Below the pieces are notes generated by a model. That model did no database searches and was not told the origin of the DNA. It worked only from the letters and a program-made list of their open reading frames with translations. The position numbers were made by a program, and so were the translations under genes. 25,887 nt of DNA, from IMG/VR virus record IMGVR_UViG_3300028840_007886, positions 1 through 25,887 of that record; one strand, written 5' to 3'. This document shows, piece after piece, positions 15,389 to 24,032 of this stretch. Each line of letters starts with the position of its first letter. Within the stretch, counting starts at the first letter, position 1. The DNA comes from a virus.

Positions 15389-15931
15389 CTATGATGAAGC
15401 CTGTTCAGTTGCAGAACCGTTTCTATCTTGCACTGACCATATAGCACCATTAGAAACAAATTTAAGATAAAAATCAGCACTGAGATTAATACTTGACAGA
15501 TCGCTTCCCTGCAAACCAAGAACTGAATCACCGCCTGCAGAACCGGCCAGAAGAATTACATTCCCATCTGTAATTACTTCAGCTCCGCGAAAAATAAGTT
15601 CAACTCCTGAAAACTCAGAAGCAATCGGCATTGACATTGAAAATAATGAAAGACCAGTATCAAGAACGAAATCCCATGTTCCGCCTGGAATGTCATTTGA
15701 CAGAGCTCCTACAATCGCACCTACTGAAGTTACTCGACTGTTCAGATTTGAAAGAACTGCTGAACCTAAAGTAGTTCCTCTCATTGTTCTTGATAAAAGA
15801 TTGTTCCTTAAAAACAATCCGGTAAAATCAACATCAAAAAACTTCATGATACCGTCTTCACGGACAAATATTTTTTCAGCTTTTTGTTCTATACCTACTT
15901 TAGTGGTATAGCTTGCATCTGTTTCAGACAT
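15389..15931 (-). CDS. Member A of a three-gene paralogous cluster, unknown structural-like
   Basis: A 180-residue protein, first of the three paralogues in transcription order. It combines FVREDGIMKFFDVDFTGLFL (about 22-41), shared with member C, with the central SNLNSRVTSVGAIVGALS block, shared with member B. The C-terminal GSDLSSINLSADFYLKF and NGSATEQ segments are common to the cluster. It may therefore be closest to the ancestral form. A strong AAGGAGG site precedes the ATG. Just upstream lies an RNA hairpin region (15960-15998). No known family recognised. Its location directly after the capsid and decoration genes suggests a virion protein. Confidence 0.75.
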   Translation of the reverse strand: MSETDASYTTKVGIEQKAEKIFVREDGIMKFFDVDFTGLFLRNNLLSRTMRGTTLGSAVLSNLNSRVTSVGAIVGALSNDIPGGTWDFVLDTGLSLFSMSMPIASEFSGVELIFRGAEVITDGNVILLAGSAGGDSVLGLQGSDLSSINLSADFYLKFVSNGAIWSVQDRNGSATEQASS

Positions 15932-15959
15932 AACAAATCCTCCTTATAAAGAGAAGGCT

Positions 15960-15998
15960 AGACTGCCGATTAAATTAATAATGGGCAGTCTTATGCCC
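15960..15998 (-). promoter_or_regulatory. Two mutually exclusive hairpins between decoration gene and paralogue cluster
   Basis: On the minus strand the leader of the paralogue cluster can form GGGCA/TGCCC (5 bp, 6-base loop, 15983-15998). Alternatively it can form a perfect 8-bp AGACTGCC/GGCAGTCT stem (15960-15967 with 15984-15991). Both use the same ACTGCC bases, so only one can form. No U-run follows the larger stem on the minus strand, so it is not a classical terminator. It may be an RNA-processing or stability element that changes the ratio of upstream capsid transcript to downstream transcript. Function is inference. Confidence 0.4.
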
Positions 15999-16011
15999 TG
16001 TCTTTTATTTT

Positions 16012-16524
16012 TTAGCCATCAGAAGTTGAAACATCATAAACTTCATTAACAGCCCAGTTTGCCGGTTTACTCAGAATAGCCATAGCACCAATGGCATCTG
16101 AAGCCGCACCAACCGAATCAACCAGATCGATAACGCACCTGACATAACGCTTATTACCGCGATAGCCAACCTTATAAACAGTGCTTCCAAGTGTTGAAAG
16201 TGCTGTAGCACCGGAAGTAAAAAGTTTTTTCCAGATGCCTGATGTCAAAGATGTAGCATCCGGACCGATTACATCTGTAGCAGATACTATTGCATAAGTT
16301 GAAGGCCCAAGCCCTAAAGCAGAAGCATCTGTATGCTCAAGTATAAGCTGAATATAACTTACAGAAGTAATTGCTGAAAGCCTGCCAACATTAACACATA
16401 CAGTCAGTGCTTCAAATCCCTGAGTGTCAATGTCCACTCCGGTAAGATCCGCTGAAGCAAGCATGTTCTGTGGCGGAATGCACTGGAAAAATTTATGATT
16501 ACTGAAATTGTCTCTTAAAGCCAT
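16012..16524 (-). CDS. Probable capsid decoration/accessory structural protein
   Basis: A 170-residue protein directly after the major capsid gene. It starts MALRDNFSNHKFFQCIPPQ, has a beta-rich core with SYIQLILEHTDAS near 55-67, and continues with YKVGYRGNKRYVRCVIDLVDS near 117-137. The pattern of a strand-rich core with LEHTDAS followed by KRYVRCVI is shared with accessory proteins found next to capsid genes in other phages. It probably binds the outside of the capsid, which is an inference from position and fold-like pattern. An AAGGAGG site lies 6 bases before the ATG, consistent with high expression. No signal or membrane segment. Confidence 0.72.
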   Translation of the reverse strand: MALRDNFSNHKFFQCIPPQNMLASADLTGVDIDTQGFEALTVCVNVGRLSAITSVSYIQLILEHTDASALGLGPSTYAIVSATDVIGPDATSLTSGIWKKLFTSGATALSTLGSTVYKVGYRGNKRYVRCVIDLVDSVGAASDAIGAMAILSKPANWAVNEVYDVSTSDG

Positions 16525-16554
16525 TTTCTTTCCTCCTTAAAGGTTATTTTATTA

Positions 16555-17967
16555 TTATACAGAAACTTTACCAATTTTGCCTGCCTGGTAATTTATAACG
16601 TCTCCGCCAACACGCTTCCTTGAGTAAAATTCTACAAAAGGTTTTACTGTGAACGGGTCACGCTGAATTGTTATTCCAAGCCGATCAACAATCATGTAAA
16701 ATTCAGCCCAGTCAGCAAGAGCTACAGAAAGAGCATTTGCAGCAATTGTAGGCATTGTGGTTGACATACGAACCGGAAGAGCAAGAATCATTGAAGGCTG
16801 TCCTGCCTGAAGTCCCGGCTGCCAGATATATCTTCCTTCACCGTCTTTTAACTGCATTGCTTCCCTTACCGTTGTTCTGTTCATCAGCCATGTTCCGCGA
16901 TCCATCAAATCTTCAACCATGGCATATTTTACATTGGAAAAGCCATCAGCAGTCAGCTCAGTTGCATGCCCCATGGCAATCTGCTCTACTTCGCCATACT
17001 TGTCAGTGCCTGCTGTTGTATATGTTGGATAAGTAAGAAAACCGCGAGGTTTATTCACACCATCACCATTTACAAATGCAGCTCCTTCAATCCTGCCGAA
17101 TTTACGAGCAACATGACCGGCCAACCATGATTCAATATTTATGCCTGAATCTTCAAGAAGGGTCTGTGTAGCCTTTGGCCTTGATGCAAGAGGATGAACC
17201 GGAATTCTTTTGTAATTGAACTGAGGAGTAGTAGTATCAGTTGTTACAACAGTTTCAGATTCCCATCCGCCACCGGCTTCATCATAATCAACAAGCCATT
17301 CAATAGCACCTGTGGAAATACTTTCAACTGCAGCAATCTGCCTGATCGGGTCCATTTCCCATACACGCTGAATTATCCTGGAACTCATAACAGGAGTTAC
17401 TGCATATCCGCCATCAGGATCAATACCAACTGAAAGATCCTTGTACTGTTCCGGTGTAATATGTTTATCATCATGCCGGAGTACATACTCAAATTCTTTT
17501 TTATACGCTTCATAAGCTTCAGCAGTAATAGCTTCTTTCTGAGCATTATATCTTTTAGCATCAAGTCCTACTTCACCTGATTTGATTGCTAAAGAATGTT
17601 TTCGAAAAGATTCCAGGTATTCAGCTTCCTTGGCCATAAGAGCAGGATCGTTATCATAACCTTTCGGAAGTCGCTGAATCGCGGTTTCAAAATCATCCAT
17701 CCTTTCATTCATTTTCTTTTCAGCTTCATCCTGCCGGATTGTTACAGAATCTCCAAGCTTTTCAACCTGTTCTTTAACAAGCGGATCAAGCTTTTCGCCA
17801 CTTGATTCTATAAGAGCTTTAATCTCGTGAAAATCTTTCTGAAGTGTTTCAAAGTTTTTCTTTGAATCCTCACCAATGGCATTCATATTTAATATAATGC
17901 CTTTTATGACTTCCGGGTTTTTACTCCCTTCAACCAGCTCTTTAAATTCTTTTGAATTAATATCCAT
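16555..17967 (-). CDS. Major capsid protein, HK97 fold
   Basis: A 470-residue HK97-type capsid protein. Residues 1-130 are helical and charged (KNFETLQKDFHEIKALIESS, EAEKKMNERMDDFETAI), a built-in scaffolding delta domain that the adjacent protease should remove. The capsid domain begins around DPDGGYAVTPVMSSRIIQ. Family landmarks follow: IRQIAAVESISTGAIEW, WESETVVTTDTTTPQF, ATQTLLEDSGINIESWLAGHVARKFGRIEGAAFVNG (written here in pieces of the alignment) and PFTVKPFVEFYSRKRVGGDV near the end. An AAAGGA site precedes the ATG. Whether it forms HK97-style cross-links cannot be told from sequence alone. Confidence 0.95.
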   Translation of the reverse strand: MDINSKEFKELVEGSKNPEVIKGIILNMNAIGEDSKKNFETLQKDFHEIKALIESSGEKLDPLVKEQVEKLGDSVTIRQDEAEKKMNERMDDFETAIQRLPKGYDNDPALMAKEAEYLESFRKHSLAIKSGEVGLDAKRYNAQKEAITAEAYEAYKKEFEYVLRHDDKHITPEQYKDLSVGIDPDGGYAVTPVMSSRIIQRVWEMDPIRQIAAVESISTGAIEWLVDYDEAGGGWESETVVTTDTTTPQFNYKRIPVHPLASRPKATQTLLEDSGINIESWLAGHVARKFGRIEGAAFVNGDGVNKPRGFLTYPTYTTAGTDKYGEVEQIAMGHATELTADGFSNVKYAMVEDLMDRGTWLMNRTTVREAMQLKDGEGRYIWQPGLQAGQPSMILALPVRMSTTMPTIAANALSVALADWAEFYMIVDRLGITIQRDPFTVKPFVEFYSRKRVGGDVINYQAGKIGKVSV

Positions 17968-17968
17968 T

Positions 17969-18730
17969 TTAATTGTTTCCTTTCGTTAAGTTTGATTTAA
18001 CATTGTTAATAATTACGTCAAGAATTTGAAGCAAATCCTCATCACCGTTCTTGTCTCCGCCTTTGTCTTCATTCTCCCTTAACTCCCTCAAGGAAGGCTT
18101 TGCAAGGGTAACTATAAACTGAGCAGCTTTTTTAGACATATTTCCTGAATCCCTCAGGAATTCTTCTAACTGCCTTTCAGTTTTTATCCCTTCTACATCT
18201 TTTATATTTGTTATTTGACCTCTTCTGGCCATGGGAAATGTAACAAGGCTTATTTCCCATAAATCAATCTGTTTTAAATATCTGCAACCTTTTGAACTGT
18301 CATATTCAAAAGATTCTGGAAGTCTCATCCCATCCTTATCTCTTGGAAAATCCCATCCGATTGATAACCCGGTTAATCCTCCGCCTTTTGCTGCTACAAA
18401 AGTTTCATTGGCAAGCATTGTTCCTTTAGCTTCATTCGGATCTCCTATAAACATTTTGCCTTCAACTTCAAGACCTTTATCACGTTCAATAAGGCTGTTC
18501 CATACACCAATAGGAGTTTTATCTTTCCGGCCATGCTGTGAAAGCATTACCACTCCTGTTCCGTTTCTTCCGCCTGCCTTAATAGTCTTATCAAAAGCAC
18601 CTTTTACAATAATATCTCCGCCATCATCAGGAGGACCGCCAAAAGGAGATGCTAAACCTTTAATAATGCCTTCATCGCTGATTCCATCTTCTTTCACTGC
18701 AAAAGGCACTTCTAAATATTTTGTTTTCAT
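17969..18730 (-). CDS. Prohead maturation protease (HK97 gp4-like, peptidase family U35/S78)
   Basis: A 253-residue protein with the prohead protease plan. IIKGLASPFGGPPDDGGDII lies near 22-41, a catalytic-type His66 is in LSQHGRKDKTPIG, Ser123 is in LTGLSIGW, and Glu158 is in IDLWEISLVTFPM. Spacing of these three agrees with the His-Ser-Glu arrangement known for HK97 gp4. The last 70 residues are charged and probably removed by self-cleavage. It cleaves the delta domain of the capsid protein during head maturation. A GGGAGGAG site precedes the ATG. Located between minor head and capsid genes, the normal order. Confidence 0.94.
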   Translation of the reverse strand: MKTKYLEVPFAVKEDGISDEGIIKGLASPFGGPPDDGGDIIVKGAFDKTIKAGGRNGTGVVMLSQHGRKDKTPIGVWNSLIERDKGLEVEGKMFIGDPNEAKGTMLANETFVAAKGGGLTGLSIGWDFPRDKDGMRLPESFEYDSSKGCRYLKQIDLWEISLVTFPMARRGQITNIKDVEGIKTERQLEEFLRDSGNMSKKAAQFIVTLAKPSLRELRENEDKGGDKNGDEDLLQILDVIINNVKSNLTKGNN

Positions 18731-18731
18731 T

Positions 18732-19541
18732 TTAAAACTCCTCCCTTACAATATTTGGTTTCATTTCTGAAACCCTATGATATACGACAACACATCTGCA
18801 TTGAATTGTATTGGCTGCAGAGCCGTTAGGATCACCTGGATACATTAAAGCTTCTCCGGTTCTTGTAAAAACTTCTTTCATGCCTACACGTTCACCATCA
18901 GCCCGAATATGACTGAATTTATCATTTGGATCAACACCGCGAGTGCGTTCATCAAGCTTTGCTACCCATTCCCTTTCCATTTCAACCCTGGAAACTTCAG
19001 CAGATTTTTGAACCGCATGAACCGAACCAGTATGAGTTTCATTTCTGGCAATTACAGAAGCCCTATGTGGATTAGTTATTTTTCCGCTTTTTAAAATGTC
19101 TGATGCTATTTCCCTATTACTTAGACCATCTGACATTCCTTTATTTATTATTTTTGCTAAAGCCTTTTTAGTAGTCTGTTGAACCTTTGCTACTTTTTGG
19201 GCAGCCTGAGTAGTTGCCCAGTCATGAATGATTCTTTTAAAGTCAGATTCAGCATCTTTACGTTCAACGGCTTTCAAGGCATCATTAAAAAAGTCACCAA
19301 AGACTTTTGAAATTTTCAGATAATAGGCAATAAATGTTTCTGCCATTAATCCTGCATCTTGTGTAATTGCATAATCCACGTTCATAACACCCTGGCTAAC
19401 AAGCCTTGAAGCCTTTAAATATTGTTTGTTCAACAGCTTTAAAAATCTTCTCCGGCCAACGACTTCTAATCCTGCCATTGTTCTGGTCATGGCAGTTTGT
19501 GCCTGAAGTTTTTCCTTGTCGTTTTTCGGATCTATTATCAT
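18732..19541 (-). CDS. Minor head protein, Mu F/SPP1 gp7-like
   Basis: A 269-residue protein. The N-terminal 130 residues are helical. The conserved C-terminal domain begins with SNREIASDILKSG, continues with HRASVIARNETHTG and REWVAKLDERTRGVDP, and ends in PGDPNGSAANTIQCRCVVVY, with CRC at 248-250. These are the defining motifs of the Mu F-like minor capsid family. A few molecules are incorporated near the portal and influence DNA exit. The ATG overlaps the portal stop by 4 bases (ATGA), so it is translationally coupled to the portal. No toxin or ADP-ribosyltransferase extension, sometimes fused to this domain, is present. Confidence 0.93.
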   Translation of the reverse strand: MIIDPKNDKEKLQAQTAMTRTMAGLEVVGRRRFLKLLNKQYLKASRLVSQGVMNVDYAITQDAGLMAETFIAYYLKISKVFGDFFNDALKAVERKDAESDFKRIIHDWATTQAAQKVAKVQQTTKKALAKIINKGMSDGLSNREIASDILKSGKITNPHRASVIARNETHTGSVHAVQKSAEVSRVEMEREWVAKLDERTRGVDPNDKFSHIRADGERVGMKEVFTRTGEALMYPGDPNGSAANTIQCRCVVVYHRVSEMKPNIVREEF

Positions 19542-20875
19542 CCATTAATAATCGCTTCAATTTCAGTTTCTGAAAAACCTTTGCTTTCCAGTTCTTTCCT
19601 TGCCGCTTTTTCCTGTTCTTCTTCATCATCGATTTCAAAACCTAAAGGAACTTCACTTGCCGAAACATAAATAACATCCCCTTCCGGACCGTAATTATCT
19701 TTCCCTACCATTTCTCTTTTTTCATTTATGGTTAAGAATTTTGAATTCTCTGCTCTTTCCCATAGTTTGTCGCGTTTATGGGATAATGCAGGAACATTGT
19801 CAAGCTCCGGCTTAATAAACAGGTTTGAATCTTCAGCATATACCCAGTTGTTTAATTCACCTTGAATATATTCAAGATCGCCAATAACGGTATCTTCCCA
19901 AAATGAAGCCCTTGCTTCCTTATAGTTTGAAAATTTGGTTTCGCCTGGAATACCGATCAACTGAGGAGGAACTCTATAGGCAGTACAAATCTTTCTGGCA
20001 ATTTCCCTTCCGCCTTCAAGAAAATCAAGCTCTTGTGGATTAAAACCATACGGTTCAACCTTTGTTCCTCTTGTGCCTTCAACAATAAGGCTTTTTCCTA
20101 CACCTTCACCGGAATACTTTTCATTAAGCATCCGCTCCATTCTTGTAAACTGCTTATCAGTGAGCTCAGTAAATCCTTTATCTGGATCAAGAATAACTGA
20201 AGCAACCAGACTAGGCCTGCCCTGATTCTGAAGAAGATTTTTATTCATGCGAGTTGATTCATTATGGGTATCAATTTCCCTGCCTGCCGGTTCAGTAGGA
20301 GCAAGACCATAAAAATCATCATCAGGATGAAATGTTTTAAACTGAAGCAAATCACCCTGCATTGTTATTGGATCGATATCCCAAATCTTGTGCTTTCCGT
20401 TTAAAGTGTATTTATAGCCTATAATAGCACCGGCAGTTTGACTTTGATTCTTTGTGTCTAAAAGAATTTCAACCCTGTCTGGTCTATGAACATATAATTC
20501 TTTTATCTGCCCGGCATTTTCTCCTGTAACTGGTCCTACTCTTTCAAGATAAGAATTACCGGCCAGATGATAAAAAGCCATCAATCTCATGACTAAAAAA
20601 TTAAAACTTTCATTCGGATTTGCTCTTTTTAACCATTTAGGCTGTTCAAGTGTAGGATCTTCACCATCGTATTGTTTCCAGGGAACTGATGCTGATGCTG
20701 ATGCTCTTTCAAGAATACACCTGAAAGCAATGGTGTTTTTCATGTAAGCTTCTCTGGCAAAATTCTGGTAATCGCGTTTCCGCCATACTACTCCATTTGG
20801 AGCTTCCATAACAAAAAGGCCTTGAACCAGGCTTTCTTTTGAAAAACGATTTGCTATCCAGTTTTTTAATCCCAT
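19538..20875 (-). CDS. Portal protein, HK97 family
   Basis: A 445-residue portal protein. Landmarks are VVWRKRDYQNFAREAYMKNTIAF (about 29-51, given as its parts RKRDYQNF and AFRCILERASA), then LMAFYHLAGNSYLERVGP and ELYVHRPDRVEI. Further on come DPDKGFTELTDKQFTRM and FLEGGREIARKICTAYRVPPQLIG, the latter being the clearest HK97-portal motif. Twelve copies form the DNA channel at one vertex, binding terminase outside and the connector below. The last 45 residues are acidic. An AGG is present a few bases before the ATG, a modest ribosome site. The order terminase, portal, minor head, protease, capsid is standard except for the three genes inserted before it. Confidence 0.95.
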   Translation of the reverse strand: MGLKNWIANRFSKESLVQGLFVMEAPNGVVWRKRDYQNFAREAYMKNTIAFRCILERASASASVPWKQYDGEDPTLEQPKWLKRANPNESFNFLVMRLMAFYHLAGNSYLERVGPVTGENAGQIKELYVHRPDRVEILLDTKNQSQTAGAIIGYKYTLNGKHKIWDIDPITMQGDLLQFKTFHPDDDFYGLAPTEPAGREIDTHNESTRMNKNLLQNQGRPSLVASVILDPDKGFTELTDKQFTRMERMLNEKYSGEGVGKSLIVEGTRGTKVEPYGFNPQELDFLEGGREIARKICTAYRVPPQLIGIPGETKFSNYKEARASFWEDTVIGDLEYIQGELNNWVYAEDSNLFIKPELDNVPALSHKRDKLWERAENSKFLTINEKREMVGKDNYGPEGDVIYVSASEVPLGFEIDDEEEQEKAARKELESKGFSETEIEAIING

Positions 20876-20878
20876 TGA

Positions 20879-21454
20879 TTAACCTATGTATTCATGAATT
20901 CCAAAATAAAAAGCAATTGTAGTTCCGTTCTGTCCAACACATGCACATCTTGCCCAAAGCTTTTCGCCTACAGAAACTCTTGTATCAAGAATGTCATTGA
21001 TTCCACTATCTGCATTGTTAGTAGCAGATATATAAGGAAACTCTGAATAATCTTCAGAGGCTAACTTGGCAGCAATATCTGCTGATTCACCCTTTACAAC
21101 CTGAATAATAAAAGCACTTGTGCTGTTTGTTGTTGTTACAAGAAACCTGTGAAGATCAAATTTTAAACAACCTGTTGTAACTGGAGTATCAGAACTGCCT
21201 AAAACCTGAACCCATGAGCCAAAATCATTATTACCGGCTGTTAAGGTAAAGGGAAGAATAACTCCATCCATTCTGTCTGCCCTGTGAATTTCAGCATTTG
21301 GAACTGCAGCAAGACCAAACCATTTTTCATTATTATGTAAATGCTTTTCAATCTCATGGACTCTGTAAGCTAAAGAATTATTTATCCCTTCAAGGCCATC
21401 AGTTTTTAAACTGTCAATTTTAAGAATATCTCTGTTTACAATATTACCGGACAT
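20879..21454 (-). CDS. Unknown structural-like protein upstream of portal
   Basis: A 191-residue protein starting MSGNIVNRDILKIDSLKTDG. The first 50 residues are probably helical (NSLAYRVHEIEKHLHNNEKW). The remainder is beta-rich with hydrophobic strands (GVILPFTLTAGNNDFGSWVQV, in two parts; KLWARCACVG; IAFYFGIHEYIG). The first five residues MSGNI are shared with the next gene upstream, and both have beta-rich bodies, hinting at a family relation or a common attachment tail. An AGGGG site precedes the ATG. The position between terminase and portal is unusual for a structural gene. It may be a capsid or neck decoration. No family recognised. Confidence 0.68.
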   Translation of the reverse strand: MSGNIVNRDILKIDSLKTDGLEGINNSLAYRVHEIEKHLHNNEKWFGLAAVPNAEIHRADRMDGVILPFTLTAGNNDFGSWVQVLGSSDTPVTTGCLKFDLHRFLVTTTNSTSAFIIQVVKGESADIAAKLASEDYSEFPYISATNNADSGINDILDTRVSVGEKLWARCACVGQNGTTIAFYFGIHEYIG

Positions 21455-21462
21455 AAGAACCC

Positions 21463-22026
21463 CTATACAGCAAATACATTTTCATAATTAACAGAAGGAA
21501 CATAAATCAGTCCAAACCTTATAGTTACATTGATACTGGCAGAAGTGTAACCAAACCGGATATAATTATCCACACCGGCCTTTGGAGAAAGCTTTACAGG
21601 AGCAAGAAGAGTTCCTACTGCTGTTTCACGGATTCTGACTTGATCGTTATTTAAACCGATCAAAGCATTTGCCACAACATCATCTTTAAGGAAATATGAT
21701 CCTAATCCATAACCAGTTAATGCCGGCCCTGCTGCTGCTGTGAGCTTAACTGAAGTAGTGCCATCCCAAATATCAAAATGACATGCTGTCATATCAGCAA
21801 TGTCTGTTACATCTGTAAACACTCCAAAAATAAAATTCAGGTTGCATGCCCCATCAAACCTGAAAAGATTTGTTAAATGCGGAGCTGCTGCTGTTGTTAA
21901 AGTTTTTGTAACTGATTTTTCATATCCATCAACTGACCTAGAAAGCATATCCCAAGCTGAATTAACATTATAATTTGCAGGAATAATTCTTGTAAGGCCA
22001 TTTGGTTTTATAATATTTCCTGACAT
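21463..22026 (-). CDS. Unknown structural-like protein between terminase and portal
   Basis: A 187-residue beta-rich protein starting MSGNIIKPNGLTRIIPANYN. Strands are suggested by NLNFIFGVFTDVTD, CHFDIWDGTTSVKLT and SINVTIRFGLIYVPS. The segment FDIWDGTTSVKLT is like a jelly-roll or carbohydrate-binding sandwich core, but that is a loose impression. It shares MSGNI with its downstream neighbour. An AAGGAG site lies 8 bases before the ATG. There is no signal peptide or membrane segment. A virion surface role is plausible from composition (low charge, many T, N, A and G) and from its co-transcription with head genes; it is not shown. Confidence 0.68.
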   Translation of the reverse strand: MSGNIIKPNGLTRIIPANYNVNSAWDMLSRSVDGYEKSVTKTLTTAAAPHLTNLFRFDGACNLNFIFGVFTDVTDIADMTACHFDIWDGTTSVKLTAAAGPALTGYGLGSYFLKDDVVANALIGLNNDQVRIRETAVGTLLAPVKLSPKAGVDNYIRFGYTSASINVTIRFGLIYVPSVNYENVFAV

Positions 22027-22037
22027 ATCAAATCTCC

Positions 22038-22475
22038 TTATGAAGTGCCAAGTCTAAGGATAGCAGTTCCGGCATCCCATTGCCCTGCTCCACAACCTAT
22101 TCTGTATTCACATGGTTCTGGTTCTGGAGTAGTTGAAATATTTTCCTCAGAAGCACTTGCACCGGAAGTAGACAAAACAGTCCAGTCTTCAACATCTCGC
22201 CAAGCCCAGTCAGCATCTCCTGTTCCTGAAAGCTGATTAGTATCTTCACGCATTCTTCTCTGAAGAATAATACTCGCGGATAATGTGCTTACCATACCGG
22301 AAATAGTAGTGCTAAAAGCGTAAGCCGAAAGCATATCACTGACAAATGATCCAATAAGAATTCCAATATTAATTCTTTGTTTCGCCTGGACTCGTAAAGC
22401 ACTTGTCCACATGGCTGAACCTGTAAGATACATTGCAACTGCTTTTCTATCACCTGTTATATCGAAAAAAGCCAT
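22038..22475 (-). CDS. Unknown beta-sandwich-like phage protein downstream of terminase
   Basis: A 145-residue protein. It starts MAFFDITGDRKAVAMYLTG. The central stretch STLSASIILQRRMRED, followed by WAWRDVEDWTVL, a linker, CEYRIGCGAG and AILRLGTS, is a pattern I associate with small phage proteins that compare a signal with a strand-turn-strand sandwich (LQRR then DVE.WT then YRIG). Their function is not established; some lie near capsid genes. The strong AAGGAGG site supports high expression. It is the first of three genes of unknown role between terminase and portal. Confidence 0.7.
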   Translation of the reverse strand: MAFFDITGDRKAVAMYLTGSAMWTSALRVQAKQRINIGILIGSFVSDMLSAYAFSTTISGMVSTLSASIILQRRMREDTNQLSGTGDADWAWRDVEDWTVLSTSGASASEENISTTPEPEPCEYRIGCGAGQWDAGTAILRLGTS

Positions 22476-22484
22476 AATTCCTCC

Positions 22485-24032
22485 TTAAACTTGCCTTACC
22501 CTGAAATGAGGTCCTTTGTCTTCAACAGGAGCAAAAGCATAAATTAAACTGTCAGCATTGTTTGGAGATTTCACTCCCCTTGCTTTCATATCCTGTTTGG
22601 ATTCTATTTTTATTTTACCGTTATCTGTATATTTATATTTTGGCATTGAAAGTTCCGCAATTGTTTCACGATCATCAGGGATTGAAATCATATCATCAGG
22701 ATCATGTTCTCTAATGCCTTCTCTTGTTTCAAAGGTTTTTTCAAACCGTCTTCTGACTTTCCACCATGCTTCAGCCCTTAGATTTAAAAACTGATCGCGG
22801 TTTTTTTTGCCTGGGATTTGATTTTCTGGATCTGGCTTGATATACCATCCGGCAGTCGGTTTACTGGCTGATGAAAAGCCTTCAGCCTTTAAATCTTTAT
22901 ATTCTTTATGATCAAGCTCATCCCTTACACTTACACCTATGCCTACAGTATCAAACTTTAAAACAAGCATGCCATTCTCAAGGCAAAGATGATAAGCTTT
23001 TCTGGCACTTTCTGCCGGAGTGCCTTTTTTCCATGATTTAATTGGTTTTGGAACAACAGAACCTTCCCTGAAGCAAATCGCATTTAAATCTCCGCCATCA
23101 TCGGCAACATCTAATCCTGCAACTTTTTCTCCTTCACCCGGTATTTCAAAATTCACTGCAGCCTTTACCCATCTGGCCGGAATACAAATTCCTTCAGCAG
23201 AAGCACCTGGATCTCGATCAACTTCTTGAGCAAAAATTATAGGGTCTTCTTTTTCTTTCCGCTTATCATACCATTCCTGGTCTTTTCGTTTATCATCAGT
23301 CCAGTCAAATTCAAATACAGGATATTTACCGGAGAACCGTTTTTGATAAAACAGGTTTCCAATTCCGTTATGAGTTGAAACGTCAATTTTGACATCAGAG
23401 TTGTGAGAAAGAGCGGCATCGATCTTCAAAGGTCTTTCATAGAAAGCAGATTCATCCTTGAAATACATTGTTGATCTGCCGCCCCTTCCTATGTTATCTC
23501 CGCCTTCCCCGGCAATGACAGCCCCATTAACAGGATTTTTGATTTTTAAATGAGTAGCATGTTTATCAATATTGAAAGTTCTTGGAAGGAATTCATTTGG
23601 AAGAAGTCTAAGGCCTATTCTCATCTTTTCAAAAATACTGTCTGGATCTCCGATTGTATCAACAAGCTTTTCCTTTCTTGATCCAAAACCTATATTGAAT
23701 CCATCAAAATAAATCCATCTGTGAATTGAATACCAACAATTAAGCCAAGTTGCTCCAGCATCCCGACACTTATCAACAACCCCATCTTCCTCAAGTTCAA
23801 CACGATCATCAAGCCAGTCAAAATAATCTTCCTGCTTTGTCCAAAGGACCATTGGAAGTGTTTTTAAATTCTTCCGCCTGGGATCATGAGTCCATGCCCA
23901 GTCATTAACAAAACTTATTGGATTGAATTTATAGTGATAGTTTATGGCATCAAGATCCACATTGCCGGATCGAATTTTTTCAAGCCGTTTTACACGATCA
24001 ATAATTATTTTTTGGTAAATATCGTTATCCAT
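22485..24032 (-). CDS. terL: Terminase large subunit
   Basis: A 515-residue packaging motor protein. The start chosen is ATG at 24032, overlapping the small-subunit stop by 8 bases; a frame extension to 24071 would lie inside that gene. ATPase features are CRDAGATW (89-96, Walker A-like), STMYFKDESA (187-196, Walker B with Asp193-Glu194) and the coupling motif DVSTHNG (217-223). The nuclease domain opens with AGLDVADDGGD around 305-315, which supplies metal-binding aspartates. Further acidic residues lie in LKFDTVGIGV and in NNADSLIYAF near the end. It cuts concatemeric DNA and pumps it into the prohead through the portal. All key residues appear present. Confidence 0.95.
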   Translation of the reverse strand: MDNDIYQKIIIDRVKRLEKIRSGNVDLDAINYHYKFNPISFVNDWAWTHDPRRKNLKTLPMVLWTKQEDYFDWLDDRVELEEDGVVDKCRDAGATWLNCWYSIHRWIYFDGFNIGFGSRKEKLVDTIGDPDSIFEKMRIGLRLLPNEFLPRTFNIDKHATHLKIKNPVNGAVIAGEGGDNIGRGGRSTMYFKDESAFYERPLKIDAALSHNSDVKIDVSTHNGIGNLFYQKRFSGKYPVFEFDWTDDKRKDQEWYDKRKEKEDPIIFAQEVDRDPGASAEGICIPARWVKAAVNFEIPGEGEKVAGLDVADDGGDLNAICFREGSVVPKPIKSWKKGTPAESARKAYHLCLENGMLVLKFDTVGIGVSVRDELDHKEYKDLKAEGFSSASKPTAGWYIKPDPENQIPGKKNRDQFLNLRAEAWWKVRRRFEKTFETREGIREHDPDDMISIPDDRETIAELSMPKYKYTDNGKIKIESKQDMKARGVKSPNNADSLIYAFAPVEDKGPHFRVRQV

